A stretch of DNA of 64,000 nt from the NCBI GenBank assembly GCA_027405735.1, contig JAPEHQ010000004.1, forward strand, positions 620,001-684,000, in the 5' to 3' direction. Below are positions 11,609 through 22,499 of the stretch, piece by piece. The first letter of the stretch is position 1. Each line of letters starts with the position of its first letter. This DNA comes from Mucor racemosus. Taxonomy: Eukaryota > Mucoromycota > Mucoromycetes > Mucorales > Mucoraceae. Made by a program: the position numbers and the translations under genes. The notes beneath the pieces are model-generated. The model had not been told where the DNA came from. It ran no database searches and was given only the letters and a program-made list of their open reading frames with translations.

Positions 11609-11931
11609 TAGTGTTGATAAAAGGTGAAGGAGATGTTTTTCTTCGGAGTGTATACATGATTACATGAATGAATTTTCGAGAGGCTTAGGAGCCAATGTCT
11701 AAGGGCCTTTCTCTCTAGATTTCAAACAGACCTGTCAAAGTAATATCGACTGCTTTTCATCTGAAAGGCTTATTACCTTGAGGCGAAATGCGAACAACAT
11801 GTCCTTTCATCGTGACCACTCAATGTTGGAAAAAAAAAGCTTTTTGACGCCTTGTATTTTGCCAAAAAAAAACTTTCGTTTCAAACTCTCTCTTTTTTTT
11901 TTCAACCCTTCTTAATTGTAATTAAAGAAAA
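11609..11931. promoter_or_regulatory. Shared divergent promoter of UTP22 and NOP58
   Basis: The 323 bp between the two start codons must carry control elements for both genes. Long T and A tracts lie just upstream of NOP58. No exact copy of the yeast ribosome-biogenesis RRPE or PAC motifs was found by eye. Co-regulation is inferred from the arrangement and the shared pathway. Confidence 0.6.
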
Positions 11932-13526
11932 ATGCTTGTTCTTTACGAGACTGCTGCTGGTTATGCTTTATTCAAGCTTGTTGATGATGGCAAGATGGAG
12001 AAGCCTGAGGAGATCTACAAGGATTTCGAAACTGTCGAAAGTGCCAACCAAGCGTAAGGATTTTATCTTTTGATTTTTTGACATTTGACAGATGCTGATC
12101 CCTTTTTTTTTTTTTTGCTAGTGTCAAGTTGAAGGCTTTCAAGAAGTTTGAGAACACCACTGACGCTTTGTCTGCTGTCACTGGTATTGTCGAAGGAAAG
12201 ATGCCCAAGAATTTGAAAAATTTTTTGGAAGCTGAGATTTCCGAAAAGGAGATGAAGAAGGAGAAATTGATCATTAGTGATCCTAAGCTCGGTATGTTTT
12301 TATATGTGAAAAAGGTGGATCATTGTATTCTAATGAATTGATTAGGTTCTTCCGTCAACAAGAAGTTGGGTATCAATGTTTTGTCCGATTCTACTGTTCA
12401 AGATCTTTACAGAGGTATTCGCCAACAATTCGAATCTCTCGTCTCTGGTCTTTCTCAATCTGATCTCTCCGCCATGTCCCTTGGTCTTTCTCACTCTCTC
12501 TCACGTTATAAGCTCAAATTCTCCCCTGATAAGGTTGATACCATGATTGTTCAAGCCATTGCTCTTTTGGATGATCTCGATAAGGAACTTAATACTTATG
12601 CTATGCGTGTTAAGGAATGGTATGGTTGGCATTTCCCCGAAATGACCAAGATCATTGTCGATAACCTCGCCTATGCTAAGGTCGTTAAGGCTATGGGTTT
12701 CCGTACTAACGCTCATGCTATTGATATGGCTGATATCCTCCCTGAAGAACTTGAAACTGAAGTCAAGGAAGCTGCTGAAATCTCTATGGGTACTGAAATC
12801 TCTGATGAGGATATTGATAACATCTTTGCTCTCTGTGATCAAGTCATCAACATTACCGAATACAGAACTCAATTATATGAATACTTGAAGAACCGTATGA
12901 ATGCCATTGCTCCCAACTTGACCTCTCTTGTTGGTGAACTCGTTGGTGCTCGTTTGATCTCTCATGCCGGTTCTCTCATGAATCTTTCCAAGCAACCCGC
13001 TTCTACTATCCAAATTCTCGGTGCTGAAAAGGCACTTTTCCGTGCCTTAAAGACCAAGCACAACACACCCAAGTATGGTTTGATCTATCACGCTTCTTTA
13101 GTTGGTCAAGCTGGCCCCAAGAACAAGGCTAAGGTTGCCCGTATGGTCGCTGCCAAGGCTGCTTTGTCCCTTAGAATGGATGCTCTTGGTGATTCTGAAT
13201 CCAACGAAGTTGGTGTTGATGGTCGTTTGAAGGTTGAAGCTCGTCTTCACATGCTCGAAGGTCGTGTTGTTGCCAAGGCCAACAAGGATGCTACTATTCA
13301 AAACCAATCCAAGTTCAAGCTTAATAAGACTCAACAATATAGCGAAGCTGCTGATGTTGTCATGACTGATGCTGCTCCTGTCAAGAGAAAGATTGAAGAA
13401 GTTGAAGCTGAAGTCAAGTCTGAAGAGGAAGAGCCCAAGAAGGCCAAGAAGGAGAAGAAGGATAAGAAGGAGAAAAAGGACAAGAAGGAGAAGAAGGAAA
13501 AGAAAGAGAAGAAGAACAAGGATTAA
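11932..13526 (+). CDS. NOP58: Nop58, core box C/D snoRNP protein
   Basis: Core protein of box C/D snoRNPs that direct rRNA 2'-O-methylation and pre-rRNA processing in the nucleolus. Three exons (11932-12053, 12122-12291, 12346-13526) join in phase to give 490 residues, close to yeast Nop58. Visible parts: NOP5NT domain at the start ([16 protein letters not shown]); central NOSIC/coiled-coil segment; Nop domain with [20 protein letters not shown] and [10 protein letters not shown], which binds the snoRNA-15.5K module; and a C-terminal KKE/KKD tail of alternating Lys and acidic residues typical of Nop56/58. The tail and the LFRALK signature favour Nop58 over Nop56 or Prp31. Codons are rich in AAG, GTC and CTC, suggesting high expression. 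Introns are 68 and 54 nt. Confidence 0.95.
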
Positions 13527-13846
13527 ATTATAGAATACAAAAATCATTCAAAAAAAATCATATAAAAGAAACCTATACATTATATATATATTATTTTAAA
13601 AAATCCGCTAGTGTTTCTTTTCTATCTTTTTTATATAATCACCTACTTTAAACATCTTTTCTCTTATTTTTCCACACGCTCCCATCAAATTCACGCACAC
13701 AATTCCACCCATAATTTGTAAGTAATCCTACAAAAAAACCTCTCAAAGTTGTCATTTATCGTTTTCATTTTTCTTTTTACTATTCTGTCTTTTTTTATAA
13801 ATAAACACCTATAAAGTTGAAAAAATCAATTGAAAACGTTAAGCCA
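13527..13846. other. NOP58 3' flank
   Basis: AT-rich 3' untranslated and intergenic sequence with T-rich stretches. No further gene was seen. Confidence 0.5.
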
Positions 13847-14017
13847 CTAATATATTTTATTATTGATCCTAATTTTTGTAATTTTTGGCTTTTCCTGCAA
13901 TGCTTTGAAAAAAATCAAAGAATGTAAAGAGGTAAATTCATCAATCCACATGATTGTCACAGGTGCATAGATGAAGTCAATCCTTGGATCATGGTGTATT
14001 TGCGTTGTTAACCATTG
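13847..14017 (-). pseudogene. Possible orphan terminal exon, unknown protein
   Basis: Reading the minus strand, TTTACAG looks like an acceptor. It is followed by an open 56-codon stretch beginning QWLTTQIHHDPRID, containing FIYAPVTIMWIDEF, and ending in TAG at 13847. Its composition resembles real protein more than the surrounding chance ORFs. No upstream exon joins in phase: the nearby 14086-14307 frame would splice into a stop. It may be the remnant of a gene cut off by the adjacent R1 repeat. The protein is not recognised. Confidence 0.3.
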
Positions 14018-14335
14018 CTGTAAATGGTATTACAAATTATATTTTTTAATATAATACGGTATATCATCAATCATGACAATTCAATTTACCAAATTACGAA
14101 ATGCGAGATATTTACAATAAACAATTGCAAAATAAGAATTATCATCTTGTGTCTGGGACACCATAAAATTATTGATGAAAAAGCAATTTGCCTCATATTG
14201 TAGGACATATCACACATGTATATACTTTGGAATTCAATAAAGTATTGATTAAATGATGATTTTTTTCGCTCGAAAAAAACTGCAGCTATAACAATAATAA
14301 TTGACATATTCAGATTTGGTTAGTATCATATTTAG

Positions 14336-15575
14336 GACATATCTTAGACACTAGACACTACTAAACAGATACGAATTGGTCGCATTATGCTACTACTTAT
14401 TCCTAAATTTACTTTATATCTCAAGAAAGACTCAAAAACGCGTAAATTCACCGCTTTTTTCTTAAAAACTGGATTTCACTTTTCATCTCTGTTTTACTTT
14501 TTTTTTTTCACTAAATAACACCAGGAAAAAATTATATGCCAATGTACCTGAGATATTCAGCTTTAATCCAAAAATAAGTATCAGGAAATATCCTATTTTT
14601 TGCAGTTGATATTAATTTTTCAATGCTAAGGTTTCAGATTTTTACGCGTATTTCACTGCTAAAAATTGAAAACTTTGAGACTTCATATCTCTACGAAAAA
14701 TTAAGCTTTACAAACACTTTCTAGTAATAAAACTTACTTGTTTTGAAGCACTCTATAACATATTTTAAAGTAAAAGAAATCTGAACATTTTTATTTTTTT
14801 TTCTTTTTTTTTTTTGACATTTTTGTAATAGATTTCAAAATTTTTGGTAAATTGAGCAGCATTTCTTTTGCATTCATTTCATCAATCTCGTCGAGCTCTC
14901 TCGGACCTAATTTAGATTTTTTTAAAGCATTGAGTTTTCGTGGAGATATCCTCAAAAATGTGTACAAAGGAATGCCTTCGTTTCTAGCTTTTATTTTTCC
15001 CCTGTATACCCTCATCCCAAATTTTGAATTTGAAAAAAAAAAATTGACAAAAATCTCGTTTTCTCTACGAAAAATGCAGCTAGAAGGTTTATCAATTGCG
15101 CAATCACTAGATAATTTTTTTTCGTATTATTTTTATTACTTATATTTGAAATGTGCTTATAAAAAGTGATATGTATCTTCAAAAAACCTACAAAATTTCA
15201 ATTGCATTTTACGCAAAAACTAATTTGAAACATTTGCCTGAATTTTATTTAGATGAATAAAACATCCAAAATTGTTAAAAAAACATATAGTACGTTAGAT
15301 TTGCTTACTTTTCAGTTCATGAGCTATTAAGCGATTTTGTTTTTTGAATCATCATTTTCCATCCTTTTTTCAAATTAATTTTAGAACCCCGTTATCGTAG
15401 ACCATAAGCTGTAATATGAACTATTATTTTGATTATCTCGACGAAAAATTAATATTCTTCACTGAAACAAAAAATGCATAGTACTTTTCAATTGAATCTA
15501 TCTTATGAATACACAAACTTAACACCTTAATTATGGAGTTTAAATCTTACGGCCAATTTTGAACAAATTTTATAC
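14336..15575 (+). repeat. Dispersed repeat R1, copy B (near full length)
   Basis: This is the best uninterrupted copy, about 1.24 kb. It starts in a CTTAGACAC...CATTATG block and ends in the TTTGAACAAATTTTATACC region shared loosely with copies A and E. On its minus strand (15015-14791) lies a 74-codon frame with FLRISPRKLNALKKSKLGPREL. The same core is readable in copies C, D and E. On the plus strand, the segment around 14500-14600 reads FFSLNNTRKKLYANVPEIF, shared with all copies that contain that segment (B-F). Family and mechanism are unknown. Confidence 0.8.
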
Positions 15576-15599
15576 CAATGTTAAATTAATAGGGACACC

Positions 15600-16510
15600 T
15601 TCTCTCCAAGGATGTTAGACCCCCAGGGTAGTGGCGAGGGAGAAACTGTTTCTCCTTACGTAGCAGAGGAGATTTCCTGTTCCATACAAACTGGTAAATA
15701 GATTCTTTAACATTTTCTAAGAACCATTTGGTTGGTTTCAATAGACGAAGAATATACCAAATTTTTCATCGGTTTAAACTACTCACAATTGTAACCTTAC
15801 CCAGAATGGAGAGTTACCTCTGACCATATATATGAAATTGTTGTCTAGCGGACGATAGCAACATTTTCTCTGTTTGCGCTCGTTGGGCAGGTGTGTATGT
15901 GAATAGAGCCCCAAATAGCGAAATGCATTACCGGGACCTTGGTGATGATATACATGGATTTTTATGTTCATCCGAAATTGTGTCTGCCATGTTAGTGATA
16001 GACGTCCATTTTAAAAAAACACCTCTAATTTGTCTTCATTGAATTTGGCATTAGGAACTGAAGCATATCGTCCCATGTGATGTTTCAAACGAATCAAGTC
16101 AACATTGTCCCTCATTAAAATACAAACATCATCTGTGTATGCTAAATATTTTAGTGGGGAGTACTCAATTATAGACCTAGCAGGAGGAAGGAGGAAGTGA
16201 GAGCTCATCCTTAATCTAAAAGCCTTGAAACTGTGTATCTCAAATTATAGATAGCAGAAAAGGTTCAAGAGCAATGTCAAATAGAAGACATGATAGCGGA
16301 TTCCCTTGTTTAATTCTTCTTTCTTGATGAATTGCCTCCGTAAAATACTCATTAGCGTTCCTATAAATATTATTGCCGAAGAAGAAGAGCTGTTTAATAC
16401 TTGACTTAAAAAAACGAGCAAGGGAATCAAAACATAGCATTACCGCACACAAGTAATCTGCATGCATACAGTTAGTTATAGGCCATTTATTGGTCCAGGA
16501 GAAGCCCCGA
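15600..16510 (-). pseudogene. Decayed non-LTR (LINE) reverse transcriptase fragment
   Basis: Broken frames on the minus strand, read from right to left, carry a LINE-type RT order. IKQGNPLSCLLFDIALEPF (around 16310-16250) corresponds to the GxxQGDPLSP motif. YLAYTDDVCILMRD (around 16150-16110) is the YxDD catalytic motif. PNAKFNEDKLEVFF follows, then FRYLGLYSH near 15920-15890. Stops and frame changes separate these pieces. No endonuclease domain, poly(A) tail or target duplication was identified. Confidence 0.8.
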
Positions 16511-16929
16511 ACCTCGATGAGAATAACATTTGAGTAATGTGTAAAACATAAAATATATTAAAACTATAAAATATAATATACTATCAAATAATGTAGATAT
16601 TCAAAAGCATATAAAAAAAACTAAACTTGTAAGTTGTAAAAAAACTTACGAGGTGCTTTTTTTAATCAATTTTTTTAAAGAAAAGAAAATTGTGGAATAT
16701 TCTGACACTGAAATGAAATGAATTTGGAAAGAATATTTCATAAAATAATAAATTTTTAAATGTTTTGAAAACAAAAAGTTAATATATAATGATCTTATTT
16801 ATTTCGCAAATATTAATTACAAAAAAAAAATTAATTTATTTTTATGTTTAAATTATGATTAATATAATTATTGCTATAACTAAGTTTAATAGTAAAAATA
16901 TAGATAAAGGTTTTAGTTTTTTTGACGTT
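16511..16929. other. Extremely AT-rich spacer between two LINE remnants
   Basis: Almost entirely A and T with no coding or RNA feature visible. A short inverted repeat AACTTGTAAGTT lies near 16625. Confidence 0.5.
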
Positions 16930-18400
16930 TCTCTTTGGCTTGTACCAAGACCATAGAGAGAGAGTCATGCTATTATCACAAATAAAACGGTTTTGAAGGG
17001 ACTTCGTGGGCTGAAACGAGGTGATCCTGTACCTCCAATTCTTTACAATCTAGCTTTTGAACCTTTCTTACTTTTGATGATCTATCGTCAAACGTATCAA
17101 GGTTATTTATTCGATATTCTTCAGACCAAAGTCCTTTGCTATTCTAATGACGCCTTCGTCTTTGTCCACGATTACCTTGATTTATCTCGCTTAATCTCGA
17201 CTATGGAACTCTTTTACTCAGCTTCCAATGCTAAATTCAATAATAATAAAGTGGAAGTTTTTTTGATCTCTGGAAGAGATACTTGGGATAACTGGCGTTT
17301 TCCTTTGACTCGGCTCCAGGTCAGACATTTGCATTCAGTAGATGATACTTTTGTTATTCATCCCGGCTCCTCTCTCATATAGAGTCGGATCCAACGTATT
17401 AATTTTATGGCTGGTTTAGTAGCCAAATTAAAATCTTCGGTGGAATTGCATGCTACTCGATCTTTGTCAGTGTGGGTAGAGCAATAGTTTTCAATTCTTT
17501 GATTCTTTCAAAATTGTGGTATATCTTGCGGGTAACTCTTTTTACTGGTGCCAACTTCAAACAATTACGCTCAGTGGCTATCCAGTTTCTTCGACAAAGT
17601 ATCTTCCCTGTTATTCTATGGAAGGTTTGGACTATTTCCAAAGCTCAAGGTGGCCTTGGAGTTATAGTTATCCAATTAAAATCTTCTACTCTTTGTTTTT
17701 GTTGGACACAACGTTTGCGCACTTTGTACCAACAGCCCATTAATAATCACCCGGTCCTTTATACTGTATGCTCAATTTTCATGCTCTAAATGTCAATCAA
17801 TGTCTTTATCATCATGTTCGTCTTCTTTTCACTTATTCTCGGACTCAAGGCTTACAGGCTTACGGAAATAACGGATTGCGATTCTGGATATGCTTTTTCG
17901 AGCTATTGATTACATCCGTCGTTCTTTTGATCAAGCTGCCATAAGCCCTGCAACTACTCTGATATTACCTTTACAAGCTGCATTTTATGTTCCTCCTTCC
18001 TTCTCAATGTCTATTTCAACTAAGGTTAAATAAATGCTTGTCTCTGATGTACACATGTCACTATGATCGATCTTAATTTGCGTTCACTTTGTTGGAAAGA
18101 GACTAAGAACCCAAATTTACTAGCATGGAAACATGCTCCTCCTTCAACTATATACAAGGGCCTTATTTCTGGTAATTTCAAGCTTCAACCGTATTTCGTT
18201 TCGTTGTGTCGTCCAGCGTCCTTCGCTGACTTGAACATTTCTTTTGCTCCATTTGTAAATCTTCAATTTCTTGATGTCTCTCAATTTGTGGCTAAACCCA
18301 AGGTCCCGGCTGAGGGTTTATGGATAAACACAACCTTATTTATAGAAAGAATAATAATAAAGACTAGTAACATCTATCATGGAGAACGTAGGCTTTATTA
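16930..18400 (+). pseudogene. Second decayed LINE reverse transcriptase fragment, opposite orientation
   Basis: Successive broken plus-strand frames recover RT pieces: GLKRGDPVPPILYNLAFEPF (about 17010-17070) and LCYSNDAFVFV, where the catalytic YxDD has become YSND. SNAKFNNNKVEVFLIS follows, then the thumb/C-terminal segment GRAIVFNSLILSKLWYILR (about 17475-17530) and a distal piece at 18063-18340. It belongs to the same family as the 15.6-16.5 kb fragment, judging by the shared LEPF/FEPF and NAKFN words. It is clearly inactive. Confidence 0.8.
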
Positions 18401-18427
18401 CTAGAGAAACTAATAATGGTAGTTAAA

Positions 18428-18964
18428 TGTTGTATTCCACCTACTAGTATAATACGTTATCACCTTCTACAGTATCAATACATCTTACAATCTATTGACT
18501 ACGACATGTATTGAAGTGCAAAGTATTGATATCGGATATAAGAAACTCCTAGCGTACTAAGTTTATCCAATAATCACCAAGAATACTTGGACCTCAATTA
18601 TAACACCACATTATTCCATTCCAGCAGTTAACCAATCAAGTAGCTATCAAATCAACATCCAAGCACATTTAGCGCAGCATTGAAACATTGAAACAAGACA
18701 ACTCACAAGCTCTGCAAGAACGGTTAAATTATGATTGATCCATTTCAATCCATAGATTACTATCAAACAAATGCAATGGTTCAATAGTGCCTTAAATTAC
18801 ATCTCAGAATCTCAATGTCAAACCAATATAAAAGGCCATACTTTTATATCTAAATAAACGATATCTTGTTTTTATTATACAGTTGAAAAACTGATTCATT
18901 ACTCATTCTTTTATAATTTTTTTTTTTTTTAGGTATTATTTATCAATCCTGAAAATATACGACA
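18428..18964 (+). repeat. Solo LTR, second LTR family
   Basis: A 537-bp unit starts TGTTGTATTCC and ends ATATACGACA, matching 31945-32486 in inverse orientation along its whole length with scattered differences. Near its 3' part it has ATATAAAAGGC followed by AATAAACGATATC, like LTR promoter and poly(A) signals. Flanking bases TTAAA and GTAAA match at 4 of 5 positions, a possible decayed TSD. No internal coding region is attached. Confidence 0.75.
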
Positions 18965-19100
18965 GTAAAAGAAAGAACCAAGAGCTTCTAGGTCTTGGTT
19001 TAAAAGACTATTATCTATAAGACTTACATTTCAATATGAGTTAGAAATGGAATTGGCTTCAAAATTGAATGTTTAATATCCTCGAAAACCGACACATTTA

Positions 19101-19867
19101 TTAAAAAATTGCAAAAGCGAGCCCGCAGAGCGACGCCGTAATTGAGCATCATAACAAGGTCGAACGGCTAAGTCTGTTAGACCTTAGGCTATGGTATATA
19201 CCTAAGTTTTAAATAAAAATTTGTTTTTTTTTTTTACTTTTCTTATTTTTAACCATGTACGGTCTGAAAATTCAGACTTTGTAGCGGACATTTTTGGGAC
19301 TCATTCTATCCTTACCAACACTCATGATTTAGATCAAAAAACAGAAAAATCAAATTTTAATATCAAAATCAACGTTTAAATATACTACAATATGAGAGAA
19401 AATTGTAGCAATAGCTAATACGCACCTTATAAGAGCTTAATATTAAATGTTAAGTAATGAAAATTTGTACTTTTGTCCCAAAAACGGTTTTTTGATTAAA
19501 GGATTTTCATGTAATATTTTGCAATAAAAATATTGTATATTTTTTATTGAGCAAATAGAGCGTTAAATTTTTTATATGTGTATACTTTTTGTTTTTATAA
19601 TTGTTAGTATAATTAACTCTAGATTTGCAAAACCAAAAAAAAAAAATTAAAAAATGTCAAAATTGATGATTTGGACAGGAATAATTTTTGAAATTAATAT
19701 TCCGCTTATAAGCCTTATAAGTCTTAAAAATAAGAGATTTTATTATACTTGAGAACTTTTTCAAGGATTCACGATGCCGCACCCACTTGATTCAAGCTTA
19801 TAACAACTGTAAATCTTTATACATGGAATATTGTGTGGTAGTTTATTTGATGATAATATAGTCTTAC
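19101..19867 (+). repeat. Left arm of the inverted duplication
   Basis: Starts at TTAAAAAATTGC and ends at ATATAGTCTTAC. It pairs with 21105-21870 and is also similar to 62255-63007. Confidence 0.85.
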
Positions 19868-20821
19868 TTTATAATTATTGCGTTAGAGATAATTTACTCT
19901 GTCCATTATTAGCTCATCATGATATGCAAATTTATTAAAAGGGTTGTCTAATCTCAAATTTATCTAATTCAGCTGCTGATGCTAAACTAGCATCAAATTA
20001 GTTGTGTTGACTCGCAATAAAGTAAGGCGTTTTATCAAGTAAAATGTTAACGTTCAACGTATTAGTTAAATTAAACAGATAGAGATATGGTTTATGCAGA
20101 AATCTATGAATGCAAAAAAATGATCGAAATTGTGATGTTTCGTCTACCTGTACGAGATTTTTTTGTGGCGATACCTGGTGGCTTAAGTGTACTTTAGCCT
20201 TTAATTGTCAAACGTATTGAATCAAGATGAAGCTGGTTGGTTGATATAACTAACGGATAATAAATGCAATGTCATTTATTGAATGGGTGAATGTAAATGT
20301 ATCGTATAACGCAACAAAGCTTACTTGTGAATGGAAATATTAAATATTCCGATTAGCATCAATAGGTTCAACAAAAATCATAATAGTTAAGTGCAATCAT
20401 TTCTACCAAATCGAATAATTTGATATGCAGAAAAATCTTGAAGTATTCATCCTTTTTTTTGGCAGTGCTACACATCATCGTTTAATATGACTGAATATTA
20501 ATGAATCAGAAAAAATACAATTGGTAAAAAACTGATATCCAGCAATGTACATCGAGTTCAAGATAGATAAAAAGTGCATTCACTGTGTAGTGGTGGAAAT
20601 CGCAACATTTTGATGGATAAAAATTACAGGGCCAAAATGTTGTGTTTGCCTCAGGATTCTTAAAAGGGTTTAAAAGCATACTTCATCAAACTTACTTAGA
20701 TGTTAAATACTCATCAAATGCTATTAGTATCATCTTGTTTTTTATTTAATTGCTGTATTATTAAAAATCAAGCTTTTCATAACTTATGACAATGGCAATA
20801 ATGGGATGTTTCTGATTTCAG

Positions 20822-21054
20822 ATTGATATTTATCATAATAAGGTGGGCTGATGATATGTTTGGTACTACTGTAGTAGATGGAGCCAATCAATTTAATTTA
20901 TAGAATTTGAATGCAAATACCGAGGAACCATTTGTAAGTACTTAGATTGGTTCTTCTGGTAAAGCATTGTTGAATAAATTAGCTTGGGACAGAGATAAAA
21001 AGGCGGTAATAAATTCCAGTGATGGCCATGTTTATGTTATAATATTGGAGAGAT
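20822..21054 (+). pseudogene. Captured, decayed exon of a dynein-intermediate-chain-like WD40 protein
   Basis: After a TTTCAG acceptor-like site, broken frames read WADD, then NLNANTEEPFVST, LNKLAWD and SSDGHVYV...NIGE. These are the words of the C-terminal WD repeats of cytoplasmic dynein intermediate chain, where family members read roughly DLN-DTEVP, ALNKLAWD and IGSSDGHVYVYDIGE. A stop follows FNL, and at least two small indels break the frame. The same exon, better preserved, lies inverted at 63057-63285. It sits inside a transposable element, so it is a captured fragment rather than a resident gene. The dynein assignment rests on motif resemblance; another WD40 protein is possible. Confidence 0.65.
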
Positions 21055-21104
21055 AAAGGCTAAAACTTAATATAAATCGCTTCTTCTGGCGCATTGATTG
21101 TCAA

Positions 21105-21870
21105 GTAGGACTATATTATCATCAAATAAACGACCACACAATATTAACATGTATAAAGATGTACAGTTATAAGCTTGAATCAAGTGGGTACGGCATCGTG
21201 AATCCTTGAAAAAGTTCTCAAGTATAATAAAATCTCTTATTTTTAAGACTTATAAGGCTTATAAGCGGAATATTAATTTCAAAAATTATTCCTGTCCAAA
21301 TCATCAATTTTGACATTTTTAAATTTTTTTTTTTTTGGTTTTACAAATCTAGAGTTAATTATACTAACAATTATAAAAACAAAAAATATACACATATAAA
21401 AAATTTAACGCTCTATTTGCTCAATAAAAAATATACAGTATTTTTATTGCAAAATATTACATGAAAATCCTTTAATCAAAAAACCGTTTTTGGGCCAAAA
21501 GTACAGACTTTCATTACTCAATATTTAATATTAAGCTTTTATAAAATGTATATTAACTATGGCTACAATTTTCTCTCATATTGTAGTATATTTAAACGTT
21601 GATTTTGATATTAAAATTTGATTTTTCTGTTTTTTGATCTAAATCATGAGTGTTGGTAAGGATAGAATGAGTCCCAAAAATGTCCGCTACAAAGTCTGAA
21701 TTTTCAGACCGTACATGGTTAAAAATAAGAAAAGTAAAAAAAAAAAAACAAATTTTTATTTAAAACGTAGGTATATACCATAGTCTAAGGTCTAACAGAC
21801 TTAGCCTTTTGACCTTGTTATGATGCTCAATTACGGCGTCGCTCTGCGGGCTCGCGTTTGCAATTTTTTA
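21105..21870 (-). repeat. Right arm of the inverted duplication
   Basis: Reverse complement of 19101-19867 with a few substitutions and indels. It ends in GCAATTTTTTAAC. Confidence 0.85.
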
Positions 21871-22499
21871 ACGAATCTATGATATGATAAACGGTTTTTC
21901 TAATAGAAAAATGTATGTTTCTATGATAACAGCAGATATTGCCTATTTTGTTTAGTTTATAGCTCATGCGCTGTAATGCTGCTTTTACATTGGTCGAAAT
22001 GAGCAATTTAATAGGGTTTTAATTGCACTAAATAATGCAAAGCCTTGAAAATTCTTTTCTACGTGTGTTGATTCTTTCTTTTTGTTTTCATACTCCAATG
22101 ATATATTCACCATTTCATATGCCATATCATCATACTACTACTAAGCTAATATTTTTTTCATTTATCTGAATATGCATGTTAACACAAGAAACTAATGTTG
22201 TTAATACAGGTAACAGTCTATATTAGAGACTGATATTATTCTCATTTAACCGCATTCTAGGATCAAACATCATCAGTTACTACTGTATTGTTGGACGTAT
22301 TTGTTTTACCAAAACTAATAAGAATTAGGCAAGAGTAAAAGGTGTATTTTTATTCAATGTAGAGAATGAGATTATATATAGAAGAGATTATCAAGTGATA
22401 CAGCAGCTATTAATAGTGTAACAATAACAATATCCTGATAATACGACTACTGTAGCGCTATATCTAGATTCTGATATAACAGATAGAAACGAAAGTATC

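Larger units (their letters stand above)
19101..22330. mobile_element. Inverted-duplication (TIR-type) element with captured gene fragment, copy 1
   Basis: Two arms, 19101-19867 and 21105-21870, are inverted copies of each other (about 770 bp, mostly identical, e.g. GCGAGCCCGCAGAGCGACGCCG in both). They enclose a 1.24-kb centre. The right arm is followed by about 450 bp that is also present, inverted, beside the second copy (61.8-62.25 kb). The true element end is therefore probably near 22330, and the left end has been truncated at 19101. No transposase is visible, so the element is non-autonomous. The centre holds a decayed WD40 exon (20822-21054). Confidence 0.75.

Noticed and set aside
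13098..13547. Antisense 149-residue Leu-rich frame resembling a membrane protein
   Set aside because: It is the reverse reading of the NOP58 lysine/glutamate tail and C-terminus. NOP58 is certain, and the antisense composition is a by-product of AAG codons.
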